NCBI RefSeq assembly: GCF_004331645.1
Contig: NZ_SJSK01000002.1
Location: 248,001-312,000, forward strand
Direction of reading: 5' to 3'
Origin: Pedobacter frigiditerrae
GTDB taxonomy: Bacteria; Bacteroidota; Bacteroidia; Sphingobacteriales; Sphingobacteriaceae
DNA length: 64,000 nucleotides
Part shown: positions 29,218 through 36,314 of the stretch, one piece after another
How positions within the stretch are numbered: the stretch's first letter is position 1
Layout of the letters: each line of letters begins with the position of its first letter
Translations under genes and position numbers: made by a program
Notes under the pieces: model-generated
Database searches by the model: none
Seen by the model: only the letters and a program-made list of their open reading frames with translations
Told to the model about the DNA's origin: nothing

Positions 29218-30594
29218 ATGCTAACCGTAGAAAAAATAGGCGGAACCTCAATGACCGCTATGAAGGAGGTAATTGATAACATTATCTACTATAAACGAAA
29301 AGAAACTGGGCTCTATAATCGAGTATTTGTTGTTTCGGCCTTTGCCGGCGTAACCGATATGTTGCTTGAGAACAAGAGAACTGGAATTCCAGGCGTATAC
29401 CATCGAATCAAAAAGCATCAGGACTTTCATGGCTTGCTTAACAACTTGCTCAAGTCCTTAAAAGAAATCAACAGAAGATATGTACCATTAGGCCTTGACT
29501 TAGAAGCAGCTAACAATTTCATTGATAGACATATAGATGAGGGAGAAAAGTACCTAGCCAACCTAGCCAATATCCTTGCTTCTGGTTATGTAAGTAGAGA
29601 AAGTATACTGCAGGCCGCAAGAGAGATCTTAGCCTCTATCGGAGAAAGTCATTCGGCATTTAACCTCAGTAAGGTACTAACTAATAAAGGCATTAGTTGC
29701 AAACTGATAGATCTTGGAGGTTTTGGAGATCATAGGGCTTTGTCAATAGACCAGCGTATCAAACATGCCTTTAAAGGAATTGATTTTGAAAACAACATCT
29801 GTATAGTTACCGGTTATGTAAAGGGAACCGAAGGAATTATGCGAGAATTTGACCGTGGCTACTCAGAGATTACGTTCAGCAAGATTGCTGAGATACTATT
29901 GCCTAAAGAAGCCATCATCCACAAGGAATACCATCTTTCTACAGCAGATCCAGTTCTGGTTGGAAAAGAAAACTGCAGCCCAGTCTGTTATACTAGCTAC
30001 GATATCGCCGGACAACTGGCAGATGTCGGTATGGAAGCCATCCACCCAAGGGCGGCTAAACCACTTGAGTCAAAAGACATCCCTCTGAGGATAAAAAACA
30101 CTTTTGATCCCGCCCACCCTGGAACATTGATTACTAGTGGGTACGTATGTCCCTATAAAAGGGTCGAGGTTATCACAGGCACCGATAAGATCCTAATGCT
30201 CGATATTTATGACCCGTCGATGGTTGGTAACGTTGGCAGCGATCTAGAGATCATGCAATTATTAGTTAAATACAACATTAGTTACACCTTTAAGGTCACA
30301 AGCGCCAACAGCATCTCCATCGTGATATGGGAAAAGCACTATAGCAAAAGGCTCGTCGGGGAGCTGCGCCAAAAATTCAGCCTAGTCACCATCGAAAAAG
30401 TTGCGATGGTCTGCCTGCTAGGTTCGAACATTGACCAACCAGGTTTATTGTCAAAGTGTTCAGCTACTTTAGCTGAAAAGGGTATCAACATCAAAAGTGC
30501 AGGCATAGCCCTTAGAAAGGTAAATATCCAATTCCTTATAGATCGACAACATTTTGCTACTGCCATTATCGCCCTCAACCATACAATGGATTAA
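29218..30594 (+). CDS. aspartate kinase, resembling the ectoine-cluster type
   Basis: Phosphorylates L-aspartate, the first step to lysine, threonine, methionine or ectoine. ATG at 29218 (MLTVEKIGGTSMTAMKEVID) is preferred; the frame is open up to an ATG at 29146. The nucleotide site KIGGTSM replaces the usual KFGGTS. Further blocks are VFVVSAFAGVTDMLLE, IASIGESHSAFNLS-like ILASIGESHSAFNL, IVTGYVKGTEGIM and HPRAAKPLESKDIPLRIKNT. Two ACT domains close the protein (about 300-458). The TVEKIGGTSM start is what I recall from Ask_Ect enzymes of ectoine clusters. No ectABC genes are in the window. Divergent from the GNAT gene. Confidence 0.88.
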   Translation: MLTVEKIGGTSMTAMKEVIDNIIYYKRKETGLYNRVFVVSAFAGVTDMLLENKRTGIPGVYHRIKKHQDFHGLLNNLLKSLKEINRRYVPLGLDLEAANNFIDRHIDEGEKYLANLANILASGYVSRESILQAAREILASIGESHSAFNLSKVLTNKGISCKLIDLGGFGDHRALSIDQRIKHAFKGIDFENNICIVTGYVKGTEGIMREFDRGYSEITFSKIAEILLPKEAIIHKEYHLSTADPVLVGKENCSPVCYTSYDIAGQLADVGMEAIHPRAAKPLESKDIPLRIKNTFDPAHPGTLITSGYVCPYKRVEVITGTDKILMLDIYDPSMVGNVGSDLEIMQLLVKYNISYTFKVTSANSISIVIWEKHYSKRLVGELRQKFSLVTIEKVAMVCLLGSNIDQPGLLSKCSATLAEKGINIKSAGIALRKVNIQFLIDRQHFATAIIALNHTMD

Positions 30595-30652
30595 TTGGAA
30601 AGTGGTTAGAAAAAAAATGCAGGTGGATTAAAACCATCTGCATCTGAAGTTC

Positions 30653-31555
30653 TTAGTTCCCTCCAATGATCACTGGGTTTTTACCATTACCCAACATGAT
30701 AATCTTAGTATTGGGTGAAAGCGCAATTTCCTTTTGTGCCTTGATGGCCTCATACTGCAATTGTTTATCGCTCAATCCAGTCGAGAGGATTTGCTGATAG
30801 TCGGCAATACCTTGAGCTTCTACCCGCTTACGTTCTGCTTCCTGTTTTTCCTTTTGGAGCACAAAAGTCATTTTTTGTGCCTCTTGTTCTGCATTGATCT
30901 TTGATTCTATGGCAGCCTTAACCGATGCTGGCAAGGTAACATTCCTGACTAGTAACTGTTCAAGTTCAAGACCACGCCCAGCAAAGCTTCGTGCAATGGT
31001 TTGATAGATTTTTTGTTGAAATTCCTCTCGTTTTAGGGAATACAAGGCAACAGCATCGTAAGAAACCGCATTGTCTCTAATGGCGGTTCTGGTAATTGGC
31101 CTTACCACCTTGTCTACATAATCTGTTCCAATAGTAGCAAGGATTTTGGGGGCAGAACTAGGTTTCACCTTAAACAATACAGAAAGATCGATGACCACTT
31201 CCAGTCCGTCGGCAGATAGTACTCTAATGGCATCGTCACCTTCTTTATTTCCTTCATTGTGCACCGCAGACATGGTATAGTTCTGGGTCCTGATATCGAA
31301 CGTAGTCACATCAACCAAGGGGTTAACCACATTCAGCCCACTGTGGAGCACATCATCGTCAACCTTACCATACAATGTCTTTACACCAACATCACCGGCA
31401 TCAATTACTTTGAGCATTGACGTAACTGCACCTAAAAAGATGACCACAAAACCAATAATGCGTATTGCACCTTTAAACCTTGCCAAAGGACTATTGCCGT
31501 TGACCACAAAAAAGCTTATCACAACGATAAGCATACCTAAAATAATGAGAAACAT
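30653..31555 (-). CDS. prohibitin-like SPFH/Band 7 membrane protein
   Basis: Protein of 300 residues anchored by N-terminal hydrophobic segments (MFLIILGMLIVVISFFVVNG and AIRIIGFVVIFLGAVTSML). The SPFH domain spans about 55-220 (VDAGDVGVKTLYGKVDDDVL at its start; TRTAIRDNAVSYDAVALYSL in the middle). A charged coiled coil follows from about 225 (INAEQEAQKMTFVLQKEKQE). Such proteins form large ring-like scaffolds in the inner membrane and often modulate proteases such as FtsH. It converges with the aspartate kinase gene; single gene. Confidence 0.9.
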   Translation of the reverse strand: MFLIILGMLIVVISFFVVNGNSPLARFKGAIRIIGFVVIFLGAVTSMLKVIDAGDVGVKTLYGKVDDDVLHSGLNVVNPLVDVTTFDIRTQNYTMSAVHNEGNKEGDDAIRVLSADGLEVVIDLSVLFKVKPSSAPKILATIGTDYVDKVVRPITRTAIRDNAVSYDAVALYSLKREEFQQKIYQTIARSFAGRGLELEQLLVRNVTLPASVKAAIESKINAEQEAQKMTFVLQKEKQEAERKRVEAQGIADYQQILSTGLSDKQLQYEAIKAQKEIALSPNTKIIMLGNGKNPVIIGGN

Positions 31556-31909
31556 AATTTTTTAAATTTATTTGCCAGCAAGGCAACAAAGCTAATGCCC
31601 AAACGCAAAAAGGCTTAAAAAAGCCGCTTTACACTAGAGTTTAAAGATGTTTGCAAGCAGAAGTTTCTAGATGAACCCTATCATAATGGTGTGTTTTTTT
31701 TCATTTCGACAGGGTAGTACTGTTTCCAGAGGTTAATTAAACTTACCCTGCAGTAATATCAAGATCATCTTTGGTGTGAATTTAGGTTCATTACATCAGA
31801 AGCAGGAAAGTTTGTAGTAGTGCTGGCCATCTGCTATATCGAAAAATTACTTGGCTGAATCAAATGAGAATAAATCAAAAAAGGCATCTCAATTTGAAAT
31901 GCCTTTTAT
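31556..31909. other. intergenic region upstream of the prohibitin-like gene
   Basis: Holds the terminator of the REC-only gene (31877-31905) and a small stem GGCTT/AAGCC near 31613-31626. No open frame with family features is visible and no clear promoter box could be fixed. Confidence 0.4.
31877..31905 (-). terminator. rho-independent terminator after the REC-only regulator
   Basis: Outer stem GGCAT/ATGCC at 31883-31887 and 31899-31903, extended inward by further pairs around AATT, followed by TTTTTT on the minus strand at 31882-31877. It begins 7 bases past the stop codon of the regulator. Confidence 0.7.
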
Positions 31910-32278
31910 TTATGACTCCCTTTCGCTAAAAACAAGTTGAAAAGTGCTGATGATATCAACTCGCTTAGATGACTTGGGAAGAAAGGCATCCGCCCCAATT
32001 TTAATCAGGTTCTCCACCCGCTTGTCATCCTTATCTAGGTCTGAGAATATGATTACTTTTGTATAATTAGTCGCCTTGCTCACAAAGTCTTCCAGTAATT
32101 CGGTACCAGGCATATTGATGTCTAAAATTAACAAATCAAATTCAACATCAAATACATCTTCAGCAACCTCAAACATTGTACTAGCTTCATAAACCACTGC
32201 ATCCGTCCAGTGTTTGTGTATATACAATTTGAGCGCAAGCCTATAGATTTCTAAATCATCTGCTACTAAAATATTCAT
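31910..32278 (-). CDS. single-domain response regulator (REC only)
   Basis: Protein of 122 residues that is only a receiver: acidic pocket in MNILVADDLEIYRLAL, acceptor Asp in DLLILDINMPGTELLEDF, switch Ser/Thr region KVIIFSDLDKDD and the conserved Lys in GADAFLPKSSKRVD. No output domain follows and the stop is natural. Such stand-alone receivers act in phosphorelays or by protein contact. No kinase gene is adjacent; the nearest is the kdp kinase at 16608, so the partner is unknown. Confidence 0.9.
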   Translation of the reverse strand: MNILVADDLEIYRLALKLYIHKHWTDAVVYEASTMFEVAEDVFDVEFDLLILDINMPGTELLEDFVSKATNYTKVIIFSDLDKDDKRVENLIKIGADAFLPKSSKRVDIISTFQLVFSERES

Positions 32279-32340
32279 ACTCCTCCTTTCCTTTTAAATT
32301 TCTATATGCTATATAAATTATTGCATTTCAATTTTTGGGA

Positions 32341-32395
32341 CAGCGATGAAGAAGGCTATTAACATCCCTATTTGTTCACCTTCCTCAAACCTATC
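32341..32395 (-). repeat. structured repeat, copy 1 (degenerate)
   Basis: On the minus strand it shows GAGGAAGG, then the conserved loop AAATAGGGATGTTAAT, then CCTTCTTCATCGC. Flanking GGCC arms found in copies 2 and 3 are lost. See copies at 32422 and 32609. Confidence 0.6.
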
Positions 32396-32421
32396 CATTT
32401 CTTGTCGCTTTAAAATTATAA

Positions 32422-32492
32422 AGGCCGTGATGAAGACAATCATTAACTTCCCTATTGCTCACCCCCTTCAAACACGGCCAGTCTTTTTATAT
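32422..32492 (-). repeat. structured repeat, copy 2
   Basis: Outer arms GGCCGTG/CACGGCC close a long hairpin whose loop contains CAATAGGGAAGTTAATG. Beyond its T-rich side (32485-32540) lies a decayed copy of the 3' end of the OmpA-like gene: in the minus-strand frame LNRRAKI can still be read, matching LNRRTEFKIV of the gene at 32679. Confidence 0.7.
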
Positions 32493-32608
32493 CGCTTTAC
32501 AAGTTATATTTTTGCCCTTCTATTCAATTACCAATACACTTTCAGGCATTCACCATACCTGTGGTCTACTTTGAACTTAACTAATCAATTATTGATTAGC
32601 AATTTATA

Positions 32609-32684
32609 AAGGCCGCGATGAAAAAGGTCATTAACATCCCTATTTGCCCACCCTTTTCAAACACGGCCAGTCTTTTTATTATTG
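32609..32684 (-). repeat. structured repeat, copy 3, at the end of the OmpA-like gene
   Basis: It overlaps the stop codon of the OmpA-like gene and may serve as its terminator. Outer arms GGCCGTG/CGCGGCC (one G-U pair), inner arms GAAAAGG/CCTTTTTC and the loop CAAATAGGGATGTTAATG. Just beyond it, 32581-32599 is a perfect 19-base palindrome (arms CTAATCAAT/ATTGATTAG). Confidence 0.7.
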
Positions 32685-33229
32685 TTTTACAATCTTAAAT
32701 TCAGTTCTTCTATTCAATTGATGGTCTGCTTCAGAACATTTTACACCATTTGTACATTCGTTAACAGGAACGCTTTCTCCATAACCTTTTGCAGTTATCC
32801 TACTTTTATCAATTCCCCTGTCAATAATGTATTGTACTGCAGAGTTTGCCCTGCTTTGAGACAACCACTGGTTATACTGGTCATTTCCCCTACTATCCGT
32901 GTGCGAACCAAGCTCAATCCAAATTGTTGGATTTTCAATCAGAATTTTCACTAGTTTATCCAGTTCTTTAGCGGCATCTGGCCTGATGTTAGATTTGTCA
33001 AAATCATACCCGCAACTGGTGTACTTGCCGCAGCTAAGCTCCAAGTAGTGGTATTTGTTAAATTAACTCTTGGAAACAATAAACCTTTGTTTGAACTTTC
33101 CAATTCAAGTAAGGAGCCCTTATTAATTTCTGTTGGGTTATCACCAACTTTTACCTGCGCCTGTGCCAATTGGACAAAAGCCAATAACAAGATAAAGAAT
33201 GAAAGTTTTTTAGTAGTAGAAGTAATCAT
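32679..33229 (-). pseudogene. frame-broken OmpA-like outer-membrane protein gene
   Basis: The N-terminal frame starts at 33229 with a signal peptide (KKLSFFILLLAFVQLAQAQV) and continues KGSLLELESSNKGLLFPRVN up to STPVAGMILTN, then stops at 32951. The C-terminal OmpA/peptidoglycan-binding domain (YDFDKSNIRPDAAKELDKLV, ELGSHTDSRGNDQYNQWLSQ, SRANSAVQYIIDRGIDKSRI, NRRTEFKIV) lies in another frame. The two frames overlap in 32951-33044, so a small deletion or a fusion of two genes near 33010 broke the reading frame. Without a frameshift event no intact protein results. The front part resembles secreted NKGLLFPRV-type proteins that do not usually carry an OmpA domain. Confidence 0.68.
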
Positions 33230-33501
33230 ATTTAAAGCTTTATTAGATTTAGGGCCATACTTTGCATAAAGGGCTAATTGCCCAAATAACACAGGGAGTA
33301 CTTTACACGCAATAGGCAAAGGACATACCATAGCTCAAAATGGGCTTTAAATCTATATAGAGCCATAAAATTAGATTTTAAGGGAATAATGATTAGGGTG
33401 TGAATTCCACACTATGGGCAAGCGAATAGCGATTTAGCACTTTTCAGAATTCATTTTCTAAGCTAAATTATTAATTAGCAGGGCACCTGTTAAAGCAATT
33501 A
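33230..33501. other. gene-free stretch upstream of the broken OmpA-like gene
   Basis: Contains no reading frame with family features. It leads into the 11-bp repeat array at 33502. Confidence 0.35.
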
Positions 33502-33627
33502 TTCGGGTCTCCTTCGGGAATTCATTTAGGTTTCTTCGGGAACTGTTCGGGAAGCGGTCGAGTCTGCTTCGGGAAGTGTTCGGGAAAGCTTCGGGAAACG
33601 GTCGAGAACTGGTCGGGATCATCCCGA
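33502..33627. repeat. 11-bp phased TCGGG array with terminal palindrome
   Basis: TCGGG or TCGAG starts at 33503, 33514, 33536, 33547, 33558, 33569, 33580, 33591, 33602 and 33613; only the position 33525 is degenerate. Every step is exactly 11 bases (or 22 across the degenerate unit). The fuller unit is close to TTCGGGAANNN. The final unit opens a perfect inverted repeat, TCGGGATCATCCCGA, at 33613-33627. The 11-base step is not a multiple of three, so coding is excluded. Confidence 0.9.
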
Positions 33628-34052
33628 AGCGGAGTCGAACAAAAGTAAACCACAATACGATGCAGGCATAACGCATTCTCGACCTTGTCTCGAAACGATT
33701 AGCATTAGTTTACAATGAGGGTTTAAGTGTGGAGTTGGTAGAAAGAGTTGAGGTGTGGAGTTGTTGTAATTGGTTTCCCGAGAAGTCGGGATTTCAGCGT
33801 TGAGACAATGGCGACACAAATGACTTCCTGACTTTCGGACTAACCCCCTAAACTCTAAACTTCTTCCGACCTTCTGTCACCCGTTACTTCCACTAACCTA
33901 TTCAGCTTCGCCCCAGCCTTTAAAGGTCGGGCTTCGACATAAAGCTTTCAAAATTCAAATAGCCTACCTAAGCTTCATATGTGCCTTGAATAAATCAAGC
34001 TTAACATTAAGATCATTAATCGCCCAATCTAATTAGTGATGGTCAATAGGCT
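33628..34052. other. gene-free stretch between two repeat arrays
   Basis: GAGTTG recurs at 33732, 33745 and 33758 (13-base steps, within two copies of GTGTGGAGTTG). CCCGAGAAGTCGGG near 33777-33790 is a short hairpin. AAGCTT occurs at 33970 and 33997. Nothing else is recognisable. Confidence 0.4.
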
Positions 34053-34111
34053 ATAAGCAGTGTTTAAGCATAGATGAAGCACATACTAAGCACGTACATG
34101 TAAGCACCTTT
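34053..34111. repeat. 11-bp phased TAAGCA array
   Basis: AAGCA starts at 34055, 34066, 34077 and 34088, each 11 bases apart, and again at 34102 after a 3-base insertion. Units are TAAGCAGTGTT, TAAGCATAGAT, GAAGCACATAC, TAAGCACGTAC and TAAGCACCTTT. It lies 63 bases upstream of a small basic protein gene. Confidence 0.75.
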
Positions 34112-34174
34112 GGCAAAAAAGCTGCTAAAATACCTAAGCACCTCCAAATCTGTTGCGGCATTAAAACGCTAAAA

Positions 34175-34366
34175 ATGAAAAGAGTATGCGTCTATCCAAA
34201 GGATGTCAGTACGTTAACAGGAAAAAGCATTAGAAATGCGCAAAAGATTCTGCAAGACCTTAGGTTTTTACTTAAAAAAGAAAAGAATCAGTTCATAACC
34301 ATTGCAGAGTTTGCAACCTATTCTGGCATAGAGGTGGCAATAATCGAAAAGGTTTGTGAACGTTAG
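34175..34366 (+). CDS. 63-residue conserved-looking small protein
   Basis: Begins MKRVCVYPKDVSTLTGKSIR and continues NAQKILQDLRFLLKKEKNQF then ITIAEFATYSGIEVAIIEKV. Two predicted helical pairs and a basic middle suggest a small winged-helix or excisionase-like DNA-binding protein, but no family is certain. I recall similar short VYPKD-starting proteins from other Bacteroidota as hypothetical proteins. The immediate upstream region carries the AAGCA array, making autoregulation or specific binding there an attractive idea. No partner gene follows on the same strand. Confidence 0.65.
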   Translation: MKRVCVYPKDVSTLTGKSIRNAQKILQDLRFLLKKEKNQFITIAEFATYSGIEVAIIEKVCER

Positions 34367-34417
34367 TAAAAAACTATTTTAGTTAACAAACGAAACCCGC
34401 CATCATCCCGGGGTTTG

Positions 34418-35938
34418 TTAATGCAACTCCACTCCCTCAATTTTTAAGGTATAGGCATAATCACCAATTTTTTCATCTGGAAATGTTACCGTTAGCCCAT
34501 TAACATCTTGCATAAATTTCAATTCTTTAGCATACCCCAACAAAGAAACTTTGCTAACCTTTCCTTTACTTAGTGGCAATGAACGAACAATTATAGGTGC
34601 TGTTGGCCATTTTAAGGAAATAGCATACAAATTATTGCCTTTTGTGGTAAATCTTAAAGATTCCTCGCCATATTTATCCCATGCCCTAGTTCCATAAATG
34701 CCATCGCCATTAACTTTTAGCCATTTACCAACGCCTAATAATATTTCTTTTTGCTCTTGAGGAATAGTTCCATCACTTTTAGGCGAAATATTGAGCATTA
34801 GGTTACCATTTTTACTTACATTTTCAACCAAACGTCTAATCACTGTGGCAGCATTAGTCAATTTCATTCCTTCTACATAGCCAAACTTCTCGCCTATAGG
34901 GTCATCAACTTGCCATACAAAATCCGTTAACCCTTTTGGTGCCCTTCCTTGGCGTTCAAAGTCCTTAATGCTGCCTGCTAAATAGGCATCACTTTTAGTG
35001 CTGATAGAAACTGCTTTACCCCATTTATTTGCACTATTGTAGTAGTACGCAGCAAATCTCAATTTAACAGAATCTAAACTTCTGCTATTTACACCATTAT
35101 CAAACCAAAACATATCTGGTTTATATTTGTCTACCAACTCTTGGCAACGAGCTAACCATTCTTCTAAAAAAGCCTGACTTTGAGGTGCTTTATTTTGGTC
35201 TTCAATAACCTCTTCTCCATTTGTTGCTGGTTTACGAACAGGTGGAAGTTGTGGCGGCCCATAAAAATCTGCATAGGCAGGATCAAACAAATCAGACTTT
35301 GTTTTCAGTTGAGGATACATGAAATCCCAATGTTCCATTCTATGATTAGAAACCCCAAACTTTAATCCATCCTTACGTACCGCTGTAGCCAATTCGCCAA
35401 TAAAATCAATCATTGGACCCATATCCTTAGCATCCCACTTGGTTAGTTTGCTATCATACATGGCAAAACCATCATGATGTTCTGCTGTTGGCACTACATA
35501 TTTAGCTCCTGCTTCCTTAAAAAGATCGGCCCATTCTTGCGCATTAAACTTCTCCATCTTAAATAATGGAATTAAGTCTTTATAGCCAATTTTATCTACC
35601 GGGCCACCAAAATGCTCAACGTGCCATTTCTGCACACCTCCATTAGAATACATGTGGCGTGGGTACCATTCGCTCGCATAAGCAGCAACGGTGTAAACAC
35701 CATAATGAATAAATATCCCAAACTTTCCATCCAAAAACCATTCTGGGGTTTTGTAGTTCTCTTTTACAGATTCCCAAGTTGCCTTGTATGGACCTTTGGG
35801 AATTGCCGCAGCTTTTCCATTTGGCAATTTAATGGTAACTCGTGGCGGTGTTGGATTGCCTTGTTCCTGTGCAAATGTTCGAATACCATGACAGGATAAC
35901 ATCAAAGCAATTAATGTTAATGTAGCTTTTCTTTTCAT
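34418..35938 (-). CDS. GH29 alpha-L-fucosidase, last gene of the fucose operon
   Basis: Secreted hydrolase of 506 residues. Signal peptide ends near CHGIRTFAQEQ. GH29 motifs are WFLDGKFGIFIHYGVYTVAA near 66, VPTAEHHDGFAMYDSKLTKW, KFGVSNHRMEHWDFM and the nucleophile region KPDMFWFDNG with Asp near 280. LVENVSKNGNLMLNISPKSD and a small beta domain follow. The TVAAYASEWYPRHMY stretch near the start differs from the GH29 at 14567, pointing to another subfamily. It is the last gene of the operon that begins at 43203, 24 bases after the mutarotase. Confidence 0.94.
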   Translation of the reverse strand: MKRKATLTLIALMLSCHGIRTFAQEQGNPTPPRVTIKLPNGKAAAIPKGPYKATWESVKENYKTPEWFLDGKFGIFIHYGVYTVAAYASEWYPRHMYSNGGVQKWHVEHFGGPVDKIGYKDLIPLFKMEKFNAQEWADLFKEAGAKYVVPTAEHHDGFAMYDSKLTKWDAKDMGPMIDFIGELATAVRKDGLKFGVSNHRMEHWDFMYPQLKTKSDLFDPAYADFYGPPQLPPVRKPATNGEEVIEDQNKAPQSQAFLEEWLARCQELVDKYKPDMFWFDNGVNSRSLDSVKLRFAAYYYNSANKWGKAVSISTKSDAYLAGSIKDFERQGRAPKGLTDFVWQVDDPIGEKFGYVEGMKLTNAATVIRRLVENVSKNGNLMLNISPKSDGTIPQEQKEILLGVGKWLKVNGDGIYGTRAWDKYGEESLRFTTKGNNLYAISLKWPTAPIIVRSLPLSKGKVSKVSLLGYAKELKFMQDVNGLTVTFPDEKIGDYAYTLKIEGVELH

Positions 35939-35962
35939 TTTGTGTGTGTGTGTTATTTATAA

Positions 35963-36307
35963 TTAATTTGGTTGCAAACTGAATATTTGATTCATCAACA
36001 CCCATTTTTCTCCTTCCTTAGCCCAAGCAATCGGCTTTTGAAATTTCGACATTAAACCTTCCCATTCCTTTACTATTGGATTTGAAGCATCCAATAACTG
36101 TTTTTGCTCAAAGGAAAAAGAATCTTCAGTTTCCATGATCATGAACAATCGATTACCCGTTCTATAAATTTCCATTTGAATAATATGGGCATCTAAAATG
36201 CTATTTCTTATCTCAATCCAGCCATTTTCTGCTTTATGCCAATGTTCATATTCGGCAATTAGAATAGGATCATCAATTAAATCTAAGGCAAGACAAAATC
36301 TTTTCAT
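35963..36307 (-). CDS. sugar mutarotase of the L-rhamnose/L-fucose mutarotase family
   Basis: Cytoplasmic protein of 114 residues with the RhaM/DUF718 fold. Visible landmarks are FCLALDLIDDPILIAEYEHW with the active-site histidine that follows (HKAENGWIEIRNSILDA), and the central MEIYRTGNRLFMIMETEDSF. It interconverts alpha and beta anomers of a 6-deoxysugar. Because it is sandwiched between GH95 and GH29 fucosidases (8 and 24 base gaps), L-fucose is the more likely substrate than L-rhamnose. Confidence 0.87.
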   Translation of the reverse strand: MKRFCLALDLIDDPILIAEYEHWHKAENGWIEIRNSILDAHIIQMEIYRTGNRLFMIMETEDSFSFEQKQLLDASNPIVKEWEGLMSKFQKPIAWAKEGEKWVLMNQIFSLQPN

Positions 36308-36314
36308 TATATAT

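Noticed and set aside
33458..33676. Minus-strand frame of 72 codons
   Set aside because: It is the translation of the 11-bp repeat array; the step is not a multiple of three, so the repetitive protein is an artefact.
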